Assembly (NCBI RefSeq): GCF_040183065.1
Contig: NC_091117.1
Coordinates: 113,683,001-113,747,000 of the forward strand
Direction of reading: 5' to 3'
Source of the DNA: Periplaneta americana
Taxonomy: Eukaryota > Arthropoda > Insecta > Blattodea > Blattidae
DNA length: 64,000 nucleotides
A program made the translations under genes and the position numbers. This document shows, in pieces, positions 53,888 through 64,000 of the stretch (positions within the stretch are counted from its first letter, which is position 1; each line of letters starts with the position of its first letter). The notes under the pieces are model-generated. The model did no database searches. It was not told the DNA's origin and saw only the letters and a program-made list of their open reading frames with translations.

Positions 53888-55886
53888 GCATAGGTTATTA
53901 TGAAACTAAGAAAAAGAAACCGTGGTTTGATGAAGATTGTTGCATTGCAGTAGAAAGAAGGAAACAGGCAAAATTGAAATTCTTACAGGATCCAGTTGAG
54001 GAGAAGAGAGATAATTATTTCAATGAAAGACGGGAAGCTAGTCGTACACTTAGGAATAAAAAGAGAGGTTACTTGAAGGAAAAACTGAATGAGGTAGAAA
54101 CAAATAGTAAGAATAAAAACATTAGAGATTTATATAAAGGTATAAAGGAACTTAAGAACGGATATCAGCCAAGGGTAAACGTGATCAAGGATGAGAATGG
54201 TAACTTGCTTGCAGACTCTCCATCAGTCCTAAACTGATGGAAAAACTATTTTGCGCAACTACTAAATGTACATAGGCCAAATAGAAATGATCGGGATGAA
54301 ATTGAAATACAAACTGCTGAGCCATTTATACCCGAACCCACGCTTTCAGAAGTCGAAATTGCGATAGAAAATCTGAAAAAGTACAAGTCTCCAGGTATCG
54401 ATCAAATTCCAGCAGAATTAATACAAGAGGGTGGAAGTGCATTATATAGCGAAATTTATAAACTTGTACTTGCTATTTGGAAAAGGAAATTGTACCAGAA
54501 CAATGGAAGGAGTCCATAATTGTACCTATTTTTAAAAAGGGGGACAAAACCAACTGTGGTAACTTTCGAGGAATATCACTTTTGTTGACGTCGCACAAAA
54601 TTTTGTCCAATATTCTTTTGAGAAGATGAGCTCCGTACGTAGATGAAATTATTGGAGATCATCAGTGCGGTTTTAGGCGTAATAGATCGACTATTGATAA
54701 GATTTTTTGTATTCGACAGATAATGGAGAAAAAATGGGAGTATAAGGTACAGTACATCAGTTATTCATATATTTCAAAAAGGCGTATGACTCGGTTAAGA
54801 GGGAAGTATTATATGATATTCTTATTGAATTTGGTATTCCCAAGAAACTAGTTCGATTAATTAAAATGTGTCTCAGTGAAACATACAGCAGAGTCCGTAT
54901 AGGTCAGTTTCTATCTGATGCTTTTCCAATTCACTGCGGGCTAAAGCAGGGAGATGCACTATCACCTTTACTTTTTAACTTTGCTTTAGAATATGCCATT
55001 AGGAAAGTTCAGGATAACAGGCAGGGTTTGGAATTGAACGGGTTACATCAGCTTCTTGTCTATGCGGATGACGTGAATATGTTAGGAGAAAATCCACAAA
55101 CGATTAGGGAAAACACGGAAATTTTACTTGAAGCAAGTAAAGCGATCGGTTTGGAAGTAAATCCCGAAAAGACAAAGTATATGATTATGTCTCGTGACCA
55201 GAATATTGTACGAAATGAAAATATAAAAATTGGAGATTTATCCTTCGAAGAGGTGGAAAAATTCAAATATCTTGGAGCAACAGTAACAAATATAAATGAC
55301 AGTCGGGAGGAAATTAAACGCAGAATAAATATGGGAAATGCGTGTTATTATTCGGTTGAGAAGCTTTTGTCATCTAGTCTGCTGTAAAAAAATCTGAAAG
55401 TTAGAATTTATAAAACAGTTATATTACCAGTTGTTCTGTATGGTTGTGAAACTTGGACTCTCACTCTGAGAGAGGAACATAAGTTAAGGATGTTTGAGAA
55501 TAAGGTGCTTAGGAAAATATATGGGGCTAAGCGGGATGAAGTTACAGGAGAATGGAGAAAGTTACACAACGCAGAACTGCACGCATTGTATTCTTCACCT
55601 GACATAATTAGGAACATTAAATCCAGACGTTTGAGATGGGCAGGGCATGTAGCACGTATGGGCGAATCCAGAAATGCATATAGAGTGTTAGTTGGGAGAT
55701 CGGAGGGAAAAAGACCTTTGGGGAGGCCGAGACGTAGATGGGAGGATAATATTAAAATGGATTTGAGGGAGGTGGGATATGATGATAGAGACTGGATTAA
55801 TCTTGCACAGGATAGGGACCGATGGCGGTCTTATGTGAGGGCGGCAATGAACCTTCGGGTTCCTTAAAAGCCATTTGTAAGTAAGT
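53888..55886 (+). mobile_element. RTE-type retrotransposon, 5'-truncated long copy
   Basis: The 18-bp duplication AAGTAAGTCACTGTTATA (53870-53887, 55887-55904; partly merged with the GTAA tail). Reads through the linker after the endonuclease (KPWFDEDC region, TLRNKKRGYLKEKLNE, KGIKELKNGYQPRVN), then [67 protein letters not shown] and [11 protein letters not shown] (YADD intact). It ends with [41 protein letters not shown] and RPRRRWEDN to a natural stop. About six stops or frameshifts interrupt. Best-preserved RT of its family here. Confidence 0.92.
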
Positions 55887-56217
55887 AAGTAAGTCACTGT
55901 TATAATGTTGCAGAACTTCAACAACGATTCGTTTTTTTTTCTGGGAGGCTCTGGGGGAGGAATTTACCCCTAAAACCCGCTGCGTCAGTGTATAATATAA
56001 TATAATATAATAGTTGTATTAATAACGATAGCACTATTTAATGTTTTAGTCAGATTTCAATTGTTCCGTCTCCAATAATGAAGAGATAATAATTTGTAAC
56101 ATGTTAGAACAAATCGATCTATTTTATGACCATCATTTGCATCGTTTTCCTGTGATTTTATTTTGTATAATCCATGAGAAAGTTTTCTTGTCTCGATTAT
56201 ATCTATATATATACCAT

Positions 56218-56372
56218 ATATGAAAAACTTTTACAACACAAGTTAAACAATGACATATTGGCTGAAGAACAGAACTGATTTCGACGGGGCAGATCATATG
56301 CAGATGGTTATTTTACAATCAAATTAGGCCTACTCATCGAGAAGAATAGAGATTTCAATATACAGACACATT
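56218..56372 (+). pseudogene. Non-LTR reverse transcriptase fragment
   Basis: Translates YEKLLQHKLNNDILAEEQ, then FRRGRSYADGYFTIK and LLIEKNRDFNIQTH with one frame break, matching the RT block L-x-x-EQ-x-GFR-x-GRS-x-x-D ... EK. It is cut on the right by the hAT terminus at 56373. Confidence 0.65.
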
Positions 56373-58610
56373 CAGGGATGGATTTAGAGAGGGAGCTCTA
56401 TCCCCCCCCCCCCTTAAGCTGACTAAAATTTGTATGTTTCTATCTGTTTTATATGAAAATGGAGCCACCATCGGGGAAAAGACTTTTTAATGTAGGCCTA
56501 ATATATAATAACGGTATATTTTGTTGCTGTTACCCAGGCACCCTCCTATTGTAAAATTCTTAGCAAACTTTCTCGAATAAGGCAACTCTTCAATGTTTAT
56601 AATGGTATTTTTATTGCTGTTACGCAGGATCGACTCCTGTTGTAAATACGTCCTGTAATATTCTTAGCAAAGTTTTTCTGGCAAACCCTGCGTTACCGAA
56701 GGTCAGTTAACTGACCATATATTGTTGTCCATTGAGATCTAAAGGCTTCGACCGCGCGAAGCTGTCTGGCTATTCGTTACGGTATTTTATTACGTTGTTA
56801 AGAAATATTCGTATGCAGGAAAGGATTTAGCAGTAAGTTGGAGTTCTAGTGTGTGTATCGTAGTGAAAAAAGTCGTTAAATGTTTCATGTTTGGTTGTGA
56901 AAAATAATGTGAAAGTATGTTAAATTTAATTCAAATAAGAAGCTTAAATTAAGCAATCAGGCAACTATACATTCGTTATTTGATAGAGCTGCTCAAAAAC
57001 AGAACAGTGACAGTGTTAATCCAAATTATCCTAGTAGCGTAAATAGTGTTACCGGTAATAATCGAAAGAAAGTTGATCAATCTATTTCTGACGTTAATCA
57101 AGCAGAAAAAAAATTTGCCAAATTGTTCAGGGAGTGATAAAAGTGTACAGGCATCACATTTGAACATTTATACGGAACAAGTTCCAATTAATCTTGAACT
57201 AGATAGAGGCTGTTACGTTAAGGATGAATCAAATTCTGATAGTCTGAAATACCGTTTATTGTGAAACCCTTGGACACCAGATTCAAAGTATGAATTTCCT
57301 ATGCAATATAATAACGGGCACAATAGAAAATTTCAATTGAAATGGATGAAGGTTAGCCCGTAACTAGCTTATAGTGCTAAAGATATTGATGCAAACTGTC
57401 CATTCTGTGTATTATTCGACAGAAGGGAGTAGAGGTGACCACAATCTTGGAGTTTTTCACTAAAACCATTCAATCGGTACAAAAATGCAATACAAGAGTT
57501 CAACAACCATTCTGCGCGCCAGTATCAAAAAATGGCTCTTCTCAAAGCTAATAGTTTTAAGGAAATAATGGAAGGAAAGTGTGAAAATGTATCTGTCCAA
57601 GTCGACAGTCATTTGAAGAAACTAATAGAACAAAAGAGACAGCGGTTAGTTCCAATCGTAGAAATTGTTCTTTTGTGCAACCGTCAAAATATTCCTCTCA
57701 GGGGTCACAAGGACGACGGAAAAATCCTACTAGATTCAAGCACGGTATCTGAAAGGGAAGCAAATTTTTGCGCCCTTCTTAGGTAATGAGTCAGTGGTGG
57801 TGATACGATATAGAAAGAACATTTATAAACAGCTCCCAAAAATGCAACCCTTATCAGTAAAACAACTTAAAATATCTAATTGAATGTTTCGGAGAGTTAA
57901 TACTCAGAAAACTGTAGATCGTATAAAAAGTGGTCAGTATTTTACAATATTAGCGGATGAGACAACTGACGAAAGTACCTGCGAGCAATTAACATTGTGC
58001 ATTAGGTATTTAGATATGCAAAGTAATACGTAAGGGAAGATTTGTAGGATTTGTAAATGTCAATGATCTAACAGAAGAAGGACTGACAAATATCATGCTA
58101 ACCATGCGCAGTAATATTGGCTTATCAGTTCAAGGCTTACGAGGGCAAATCTATGATAGAGGGGCCAATATAGCAGCAAAATATCGCGGTGTGCACGCAC
58201 AAATTATCATGTTGCAACTATTAGCAATCTATAGTCGCTGTGCTAATCACTGTCTAAAACTAACTATAGCAAAGGCCTGCAATGTTCAAGAAATAAAAAA
58301 TATTTTCGGGACAATAAAATAAATGTATAAATTCACCCGGGAATCTGCAAAACGAATTACTTTGCTGGAAGCAAAAATTAAAAAACATTTCCCTGAATCT
58401 AAAGTAAAACAACTCAAACCACTATGTGAGACCCACTGGGTGGAGAGACATGATTGCGTGTTGATTTTCCATGATATTGTGGGCTTGCAAGGAAAAGTAT
58501 TAAGTCCAAAAAGATAGTTTGAGATAAATCAACTTGAAAGTTTGAATGTTTATGAAAAATCTGGTTTTGAATTTAAACTCATTTACTCCTTGTTGTTAAA
58601 TAATATATGT
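56373..58610 (+). mobile_element. hAT transposon relic (P52rIPK/ZMYM1-type), right end missing
   Basis: Left terminus CAGGGATGGATTTAGAG (56373) is of the same style as the hAT at 21160. Coding blocks: TTF-type finger (NRKFQLKWM ... CPFCVLFDRRE, 57325-57425); SARQYQKMALLKANSF (57515); VEIVLLCNRQNIPLRGHKDDG (57657) to NFCALL; a block near 57950 with LADETTDESTCEQLTLCIRY, which carries the first Asp; GLRGQIYDRGANIAAKYRG (58132), CANHCLKLTI; LCETHWVERHDCVLIF (58420). The C-terminal dimerization domain is absent. The DUF7869 element starts at 58611. Stops at 57265, 57787 and elsewhere. Confidence 0.85.
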
Positions 58611-61133
58611 CTGTACCTGAGAGCTAGAGTGACGCAAGTCACAAAACAATAATTGTACAGGAGAGCCTAAAAACAAAAAAATTCTCATATTTTTGTTGTT
58701 TTTGCGCTCTTATTCGTTTCTTATGAATCTCATATTTATGTTGTATAGGCTACTACTTATTCTTTACATGATCAACACCTTTTATTTTCCATCGGTTTGT
58801 TACAATGGAATTAAATGGACTTGCGTTATTTTAGCTCTAAATATAAGTAATACTTTCTGGACTTACATTTTATTATTCACATACAAAATAGTCATATTTT
58901 AAATTCTTCTTCATGTATCAAAATACAAATAACAGTAATAGACATTCAAATTCAGTCTTATGGGTTTCACTTAGGTTACACTTATTTTTTATGTCTTACA
59001 CACGTATAGTAGCTGTTACAAGTGACAGAAACCTCATGTTATATTAATAAGGCTATTTTAATTAACAATATACCCAACACTATCTAAACCTTAAAGCTAT
59101 CAAAAACAAAATGTTATTTAAATTATATGTGATGTAATAGCCATTTTAATTGTACATTAATAAAACAGTGAAATTAAAGAAATACAAACTGTATAGGTTT
59201 CAAAGTCCACTTGAACTGTTCTTCAGTACGGGAAGTCTTCTTCTCCTTGAGCATGTGGCAAGTCCCTCAAGTACGCTTTACATTCCTCTGGAATCCACTG
59301 CACAAGAATCATCAAATCTCTGTATTTTATTGTGCCAATTTTCTTTTTGAAAATCCTCAATTGTGGAAGTTCAATTATGGGGGATTCTAATAGTTTCCTT
59401 GTATTTCATCTCAAATGTACTGATTGAAAGTTTCCTCCAAATTCGATTTTGTAGAAAAGGATTCCATCAGAATTTTTCGTAACTGAAGCCACACTGCTGA
59501 GGAAATTAAAAATGCTTTATTCTGAGAGTTTTGTTCCTAGAAATAAGCGGAGTGGAAGTGGAATTCATCAATGAGTGGAAATTATTAAAATTCTTCAACT
59601 GAATTCTCTTCACAATAAAAGGTGACTTGTTATATTTAAATATAAAGTTCGCCCAGTCATTGCATGTGAATATAGACATACCTGAAAGTCTCTTCTTTGA
59701 CCTTCCAAGTATACTGTGGTCTCCATCGACCTCCATGTGAGTATGACCTCCCATGAGAAATTTATGGTTAATTTCTTTCTGACTACTATTCTTGTTAAGG
59801 AGCCACATTTACATCATTACCATAATTAAATTTCTGTTTTGCCCTGGACAATTATCGGTCCAAACAGTTAAGACTTCTGTTTCATTATATTTTATGCTTC
59901 CATTTGCCCAGACTAAGAAACAAGACGCCATTTCATTTCCACCTCGCCCTCCAGTCACTTCATTCCATAGCATACACCAAGACTTTCCTGAAATTGGGCC
60001 ATGTACTGTATAGTTTAGTGTCCATAGTTTTCTGAGGTAAAAACTTTGTGAAATTGTGAGGTATGGAGTGAGCAAGCACTTTTGCAGATCAGCCATTATA
60101 ACTATGTGTTTGTCATTGTTTTTTTTTTGCAGTTTCCTTATCCACCTTTTTCAAGCAGTACCTCATATTTCCCTCTTCCATATGCATATCTTGTTTTTTC
60201 TTTTATGGATTTAATCTCTTCTTCTGTTGAAGCATCATGCAACTGTATACAGTAACGATCGCATGTATCAAATGTATCAACATCTGGTTGGTGGAAATCT
60301 AAATTGAAATCTTCATTAAAGATACGCCTAAATAGCCATTACTTCGCTTCTTTAACTCCGGAAGCTTTACATTCATCAAGTAAAGTGCATACATTTTAGA
60401 TAACTTATGTTAAGATGACTGCCCAAATATTTTTTCTTTGTTCGTTCTCGACTATAATGGCTTTCATAAGAGAGATATATTCTGATGTGGGCTTTTATTT
60501 GCTCAATAATGCAATCAGGGGTTTTACTAAATGAAGAGTGCCTGCCACGTTTATCAGGTTTTACCATTCCAACTTCCGAAGTTTTCACCAATGCTACTCT
60601 CATAAAGGATTCTGAGATGGCTAAAGTATTCAGAAAGAATGTCTTACATACTATTCTTTTGCAGTTTCTATTGTAAAAGAATACACATTACTTTGTGTCC
60701 TCACATTTGCCCTTGTTGAGTTCCTTGGTCTGCTCCGTTGTACTGGTTTATTCGTGACACATGATATAAATTGACGTTTTGAATCCCAGGACCTGTTTTC
60801 ACTCCAATATTCCTTATGAATTTGATTTCGCATAGTTTCAGTTATGCGTTATGTACATTTTAGCCAAAACCTAAGAGCTAAAATAGCTTATGTGGACTTA
60901 CATTTGCTCCCTTTAAAAATTATTAGAGCCAAATAGTAGTAAGTGGACTTACTTCAATTTGGTTCTAAAGTGAGTTGGACTTGCATCATTGTAATCTTGT
61001 TTATTTCGTTTATTACTATTATTAGAGACTTGTTGCATTGTGGCACTCATGCATCGCAATAAGAGCACTTCAAATGTGTAATAATATCATTTTCAAAAAA
61101 GTGGACTTACGCCACTCTGGCTCTCAGGTACAG
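58611..61133 (-). mobile_element. DUF7869-type TIR DNA transposon (copy 3), complete
   Basis: 2523 bp. Left end CTGTACCTGAGAGCTAGAGT and right end CTGTACCTGAGAGCCAGAGT (inverted); about 27 of the first 30 bases match. ATGT flanks both ends (58607-58610, 61134-61137). Subterminal copies of TGGACTTAC/TGGACTTGC, often near a TAGAGC-AAAT word, occur at 58815, 58858, 60892, 60943 and 60975, and within the right TIR at 61101. The only gene inside is the DUF7869-type frame on the minus strand. Confidence 0.85.
59506..60833 (-). pseudogene. DUF7869-type transposase-like gene (copy 3)
   Basis: Minus strand, N to C. SWDSKRQFISCVTNKPVQRS and VYSFTIETAKE (60833-60651); VCKMLFLNTLAISESFMRVAL; GMVKPDKRGRHSSFSKTPDC and YESHYSRERTKKKYLGSHLN (60603-60376). 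After breaks comes a D-x-C-containing stretch near 60250. Then SGKSWCMLWNEVTGGRGGNE with ASCFL, VLTVWTDNCPGQNRNLIMVM (59900-59809) and KFLMGGHTHMEVDGDHSILG (59750-59680). DNCPGQNRN and E-x-DGDHSI-x-G look like acidic catalytic blocks of an RNase-H-like fold, which is inference. About five frame breaks disable it. Confidence 0.82.
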
Positions 61134-61295
61134 ATGTATTAGGCTACATATTAACATATTTTGCAGATTGAATTATGATTTTAACACAGCTAGGGCTGGA
61201 TTGAATGAAACTATATATATTCACAGATTTTAAATTTCATGATATAAAGAGTGCGTTAAATGATCGATCTTTTTAGAGGCTAAATCACAAGCTTC

Positions 61296-62010
61296 CTAAG
61301 AGTCATCTCTCGAATTATCACTTATCATTTTCACTCTCATCCACAGCAGGTACTGGAACCTTGTCAACTGCAGTGTCACATGTTGGCAGAGTGTTGTACC
61401 AGCCAAGTATCCAGAAATGATACTTGCTCGAGAGACGTTTAGAAGATTTATCTTCTTTGCTGTGCTTATTGGCAAAGAATTTGAGTATTCTACTAGCGGT
61501 TGTTTTGGACAAACAAATGGTCGTGTCTCTTCACGAATTTTGATTACTCTATATTCATCAGAACAGCCACACTTATATTGCACAACCCAAGATGTTTCTT
61601 TCGTGTAATTGAAAGACTTTACTTTGAGCCAATTAACAACATCACCATTCTCATCTTTGGATTTATTTTTCACAAACATTGTTGCCACCTGCTGTAGGTT
61701 GAAGTATTTCTTTCAGAGAGAAGTTCATAGTTCACGAACAATTTTCTTCTGAAAACACTGTGTACCAGAAGCAAGGCAATTCTGACGGCTTCGAAACACA
61801 AAGGAGGAGGAATCGTAAAAACAGTATCCTTCGTCAAGATTCTTATGATTCCTCCTACTTCTGGAGTGCTGCTGATGACTCAATGAAGAATAAAGTCTTT
61901 CTGTCTTCCAATAGGTTGAACAAACCTCCTTTCGCCGCTCTTCAGAAATTTTTTCAGTGCACGTAAATCCACACAAGTTACACTTTAGAGGTTTTAGAAA
62001 TTTTAGCATC
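61296..62010 (-). pseudogene. DUF7869-type relic (copy 2), N- and C-terminal pieces only
   Basis: 62009-61725: KPLKCNLCGFTCTEKISEER with RKEVCSTYWKTERLY, the N-terminal Cys-containing KCTEKI-x-EERR block of the family. 61688-61296: ENGDVVNWLKVKSFNYTKET and YSNSLPISTAKKINLL, a C-terminal block (Y-x-x-x-LPIS-x-x-K-x-x-DLL). The middle, with the GQNRN region, is missing. It may be an internally deleted derivative lying next to copy 3. Confidence 0.6.
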
Positions 62011-62965
62011 TTGTGATTTCTTTATTTTATGTCAAGCCATCCCTACATTAATTTTTTTCACATTGGGTTTCCATTAAATTTGTTTGGATTTCCTTTTCTC
62101 CATCTACTACTACTGTTTTGAGTTGGTTCCCAAGGTGCCGCACATTTGTCATTGTCTTCTGAATACTCAGAGTTAGGATGGTAATGAGAATCTAAATCTG
62201 CAAAATCACTTCCGAAACATTACCAATTTCCTCCAACATATCTCGTTCACTTATGACTGATGAGGTTCCTGCTGGTAAATGATCATTTTATTTATTGCAT
62301 CCTGAATAATAAATTTTGTTATAATAAATTACAACATCATGTTTATTCTAGATTATATATATATTATTTAATTTATTTCGCCTATCTGCAGTTCCACTCA
62401 TTCAAGACGAGTAATTCCATACTTTTGGTTACACCCTTCTCACAGTTCTATTGTCAGATCATATAGAATTTAATTTACTATCGAACATTTGTAATAATGA
62501 GATGATGATATTAGTTTTTCATGTTTTATATTTTGATTTTGTTGAATACTACATTATTTCAGTTGTATATTACTTGTAAATTGCAATTCAAGAATCTTTA
62601 CGACACCTGTTTTGTTCGATTTATTTATTAAGTGCCTAACTAGTTTGTTCTTGTATACTTATATTTAAGACACTCCATGTAGTATACAATATATAGATAT
62701 TGATTCTAGTTCACACCTGGTGTTACTTCCGTACAGGCAAAACATGAAAGGAATTGAAAAGCCATGGATTGATGACTTGTTTTGCTCAATTTGAAGATGT
62801 CTCGTCTTGGCAGTATATGTGACGCGCATACGATGAAAAAAATATAGGACGACGTGTATAGATATTATGTATTGAAAAACTTGTGACTATTGGTGGCAGG
62901 AAGTCCACTATTGCATAAACCTGTCAAGAGAGGAATTTTGTTTTCTCTAATGTTAACCTTAAAAT
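62011..62965. other. No gene recognized
   Basis: AT-rich; no feature seen. Confidence 0.4.
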
Positions 62966-62973
62966 CTCTTATT

Positions 62974-63236
62974 GTTCACACTTGTGAAGTAACGGTCAGC
63001 GCGTCTGGCCGCGAAACCAGGTGGCCCGAATTCGAATCCCGGTCGGGGCAAGTTACCTGGTTGAGGTTTTTCCGGGGTTTTCTCTCAACCCAATACGAGC
63101 AAATACTGGGTAACTTTCGGTGCTGGACCTCGGACTCACTTCACTGGCATTATCACCTTCATTTCATTCAGACGCTAAATAACCTAGATGTTGATACGGC
63201 GTCATAAAATAATCCAATAAAATAAAATAAAAAAAC
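62974..63236 (+). mobile_element. tRNA-derived SINE, family B, complete
   Basis: AACGGTCAGCGCGTCTGGCC, B-box-like ATTCGAATCCCGGTCGGG, CAAGTTACCTGGTTGAGG, 3' end GACGCTAAATAACCTAGATG with an AATAAAATAAAATAAA tail. The 8-bp duplication CTCTTATT (62966-62973, 63237-63244). Confidence 0.9.
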
Positions 63237-63244
63237 CTCTTATT

Positions 63245-63634
63245 TGGCAGTGGACGGAGGAAATAATAGAAAATAATTTTGAAACCATCTTAAATTTAAT
63301 GCAGGAAATGATATCGGCTTAGTGAATGAATAGATGGGTGAATTAATAAAAAAAATAAGAAGGAAAGAAGTATAATTTGTAGAAGAGAGTTGGCCTTGTT
63401 TTATAGATTTTCGTTTCTTATACGTTATTTCAACAATTTCCTAACGTTTTTAATCAGAACTAAAGAAAGCGATTGAAAATTATTGCTTCGTGTTACCTCT
63501 AAAGGACGATTTCATCTACAGTAAATTTATATCTTTGTTAAAATTACTTTTAACGCGGTAAATTCAAGGCAGCATTTTCAAATCGTAAAGCACACGACGG
63601 TGATATGTAGGGTAAAGTTTGGTAATAATGTGAT
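63245..63634. other. No gene recognized
   Basis: AT-rich sequence without motifs. Confidence 0.4.
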
Positions 63635-63796
63635 AGTTCTTTTTGAGAATTTATTACAATTTTACTGAGCGAGAGGAAGATCGGTTTTTTGCGTCAACGT
63701 ATTAAGGAAATGTTCATGAACAAGTTTCTGAAAAAAAAAAAAAAACCCGGTCTTTCTCTCGCTCAGTAAAATTGTAATAAATTCTCAAAAAGAACT
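63635..63796. repeat. Short foldback (162 bp)
   Basis: AGTTCTTTTTGAGAATTTAT at the left edge is mirrored exactly at the right edge; arms are about 55 bp with a ~50-bp loop containing an A15 run. Arms are almost identical (CTCGCTCAGTAAAATTGTAA on the right). Confidence 0.85.
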
Positions 63797-64000
63797 ACAG
63801 TGGAATCTTCTGTTATGGAAAGTTCTAATTTGGAACGCTAGCTGGCTCCGCCCAGTACAGGAACACCACTCAATACGTTACTGTTAAAGCGATCGCTTTG
63901 CTCATGCTTGACGCTGACATCAAAAGATACAGTAAAGAAGAAGAAAGAAATTAATTTTCACTTATACATAAAGATACAAACTTAAATAAGAATTATTTTA
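63797..64000 (+). mobile_element. Possible pogo-like transposon start
   Basis: TACAGTGGAATCTTCTGTTA directly after the foldback has the TACAGTG-AA-C style seen at 37322. The window ends before any coding evidence. Confidence 0.3.

Overview
This window looks like part of a large, AT-rich, transposon-laden insect genome. One animal gene is split over about 27 kb by TE-filled introns, and almost everything else is mobile-element debris: BEL/Pao LTR, RTE-type, R2-like and Jockey-like non-LTR, Penelope-like, hAT, Tc1/mariner, pogo-like and DUF7869-type elements, plus tRNA-derived SINEs. The repeat mix and the frequent word AGGCCTA made me think of a cockroach or termite (Blattodea). That is inference and no species can be read from the sequence alone.

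Host gene. A zinc-finger C2HC protein of the ZC2HC1 family lies on the minus strand. Its four coding exons are 42442-42353, 41887-41765, 32621-32277 and 15677-15387. All splice sites are canonical and all three introns are phase 0. The predicted protein is 282 residues with two C2HC fingers (C131/C134/H146/C150 and C237/C240/H252/C256). A polyadenylation signal sits about 80 nt after the stop. No other convincing host gene was found.

Layout. 1-8 kb: a 684-bp inverted-repeat element, a DUF7869 relic, a hAT relic, an R2-like 3' end, and a Jockey-like 3' end whose ATT tail was hit by an internally deleted RTE. 8.17-12.88 kb: a BEL/Pao element with 98% identical LTRs, a 5-bp GTCAT duplication and a deleted pol. 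13.6-15.3 kb: a tRNA-like foldback repeat and a SINE. 15.4-42.4 kb: the ZC2HC1-like gene. Intron 3 holds a nest up to five levels deep (17.57-27.49 kb) and two more hAT relics. Intron 2 holds SINEs, a TIR element, two non-LTR elements (one full length, 38410-41656, with a 13-bp duplication) and a pogo-like fragment. 45.5-47.06 kb: an inverted plus tandem array of a ~338-bp tRNA-like unit, flanked by a 14-bp direct repeat. 47.4-56 kb: RTE copies, SINEs, paired MITEs and an LTR-like segment. 56.2-62 kb: an RT fragment cut by a hAT, in turn cut by a complete DUF7869 element, with a second DUF7869 relic beside it.

Most notable observation. Two independent DUF7869-type genes (19564-25461 and 58611-61133) each sit between inverted terminal repeats, carry short subterminal repeats and are flanked by 4-bp target duplications (AAAT and ATGT). 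This suggests that the DUF7869 protein is the transposase of a TIR DNA transposon, perhaps related to the Sola superfamily, which also makes 4-bp duplications.
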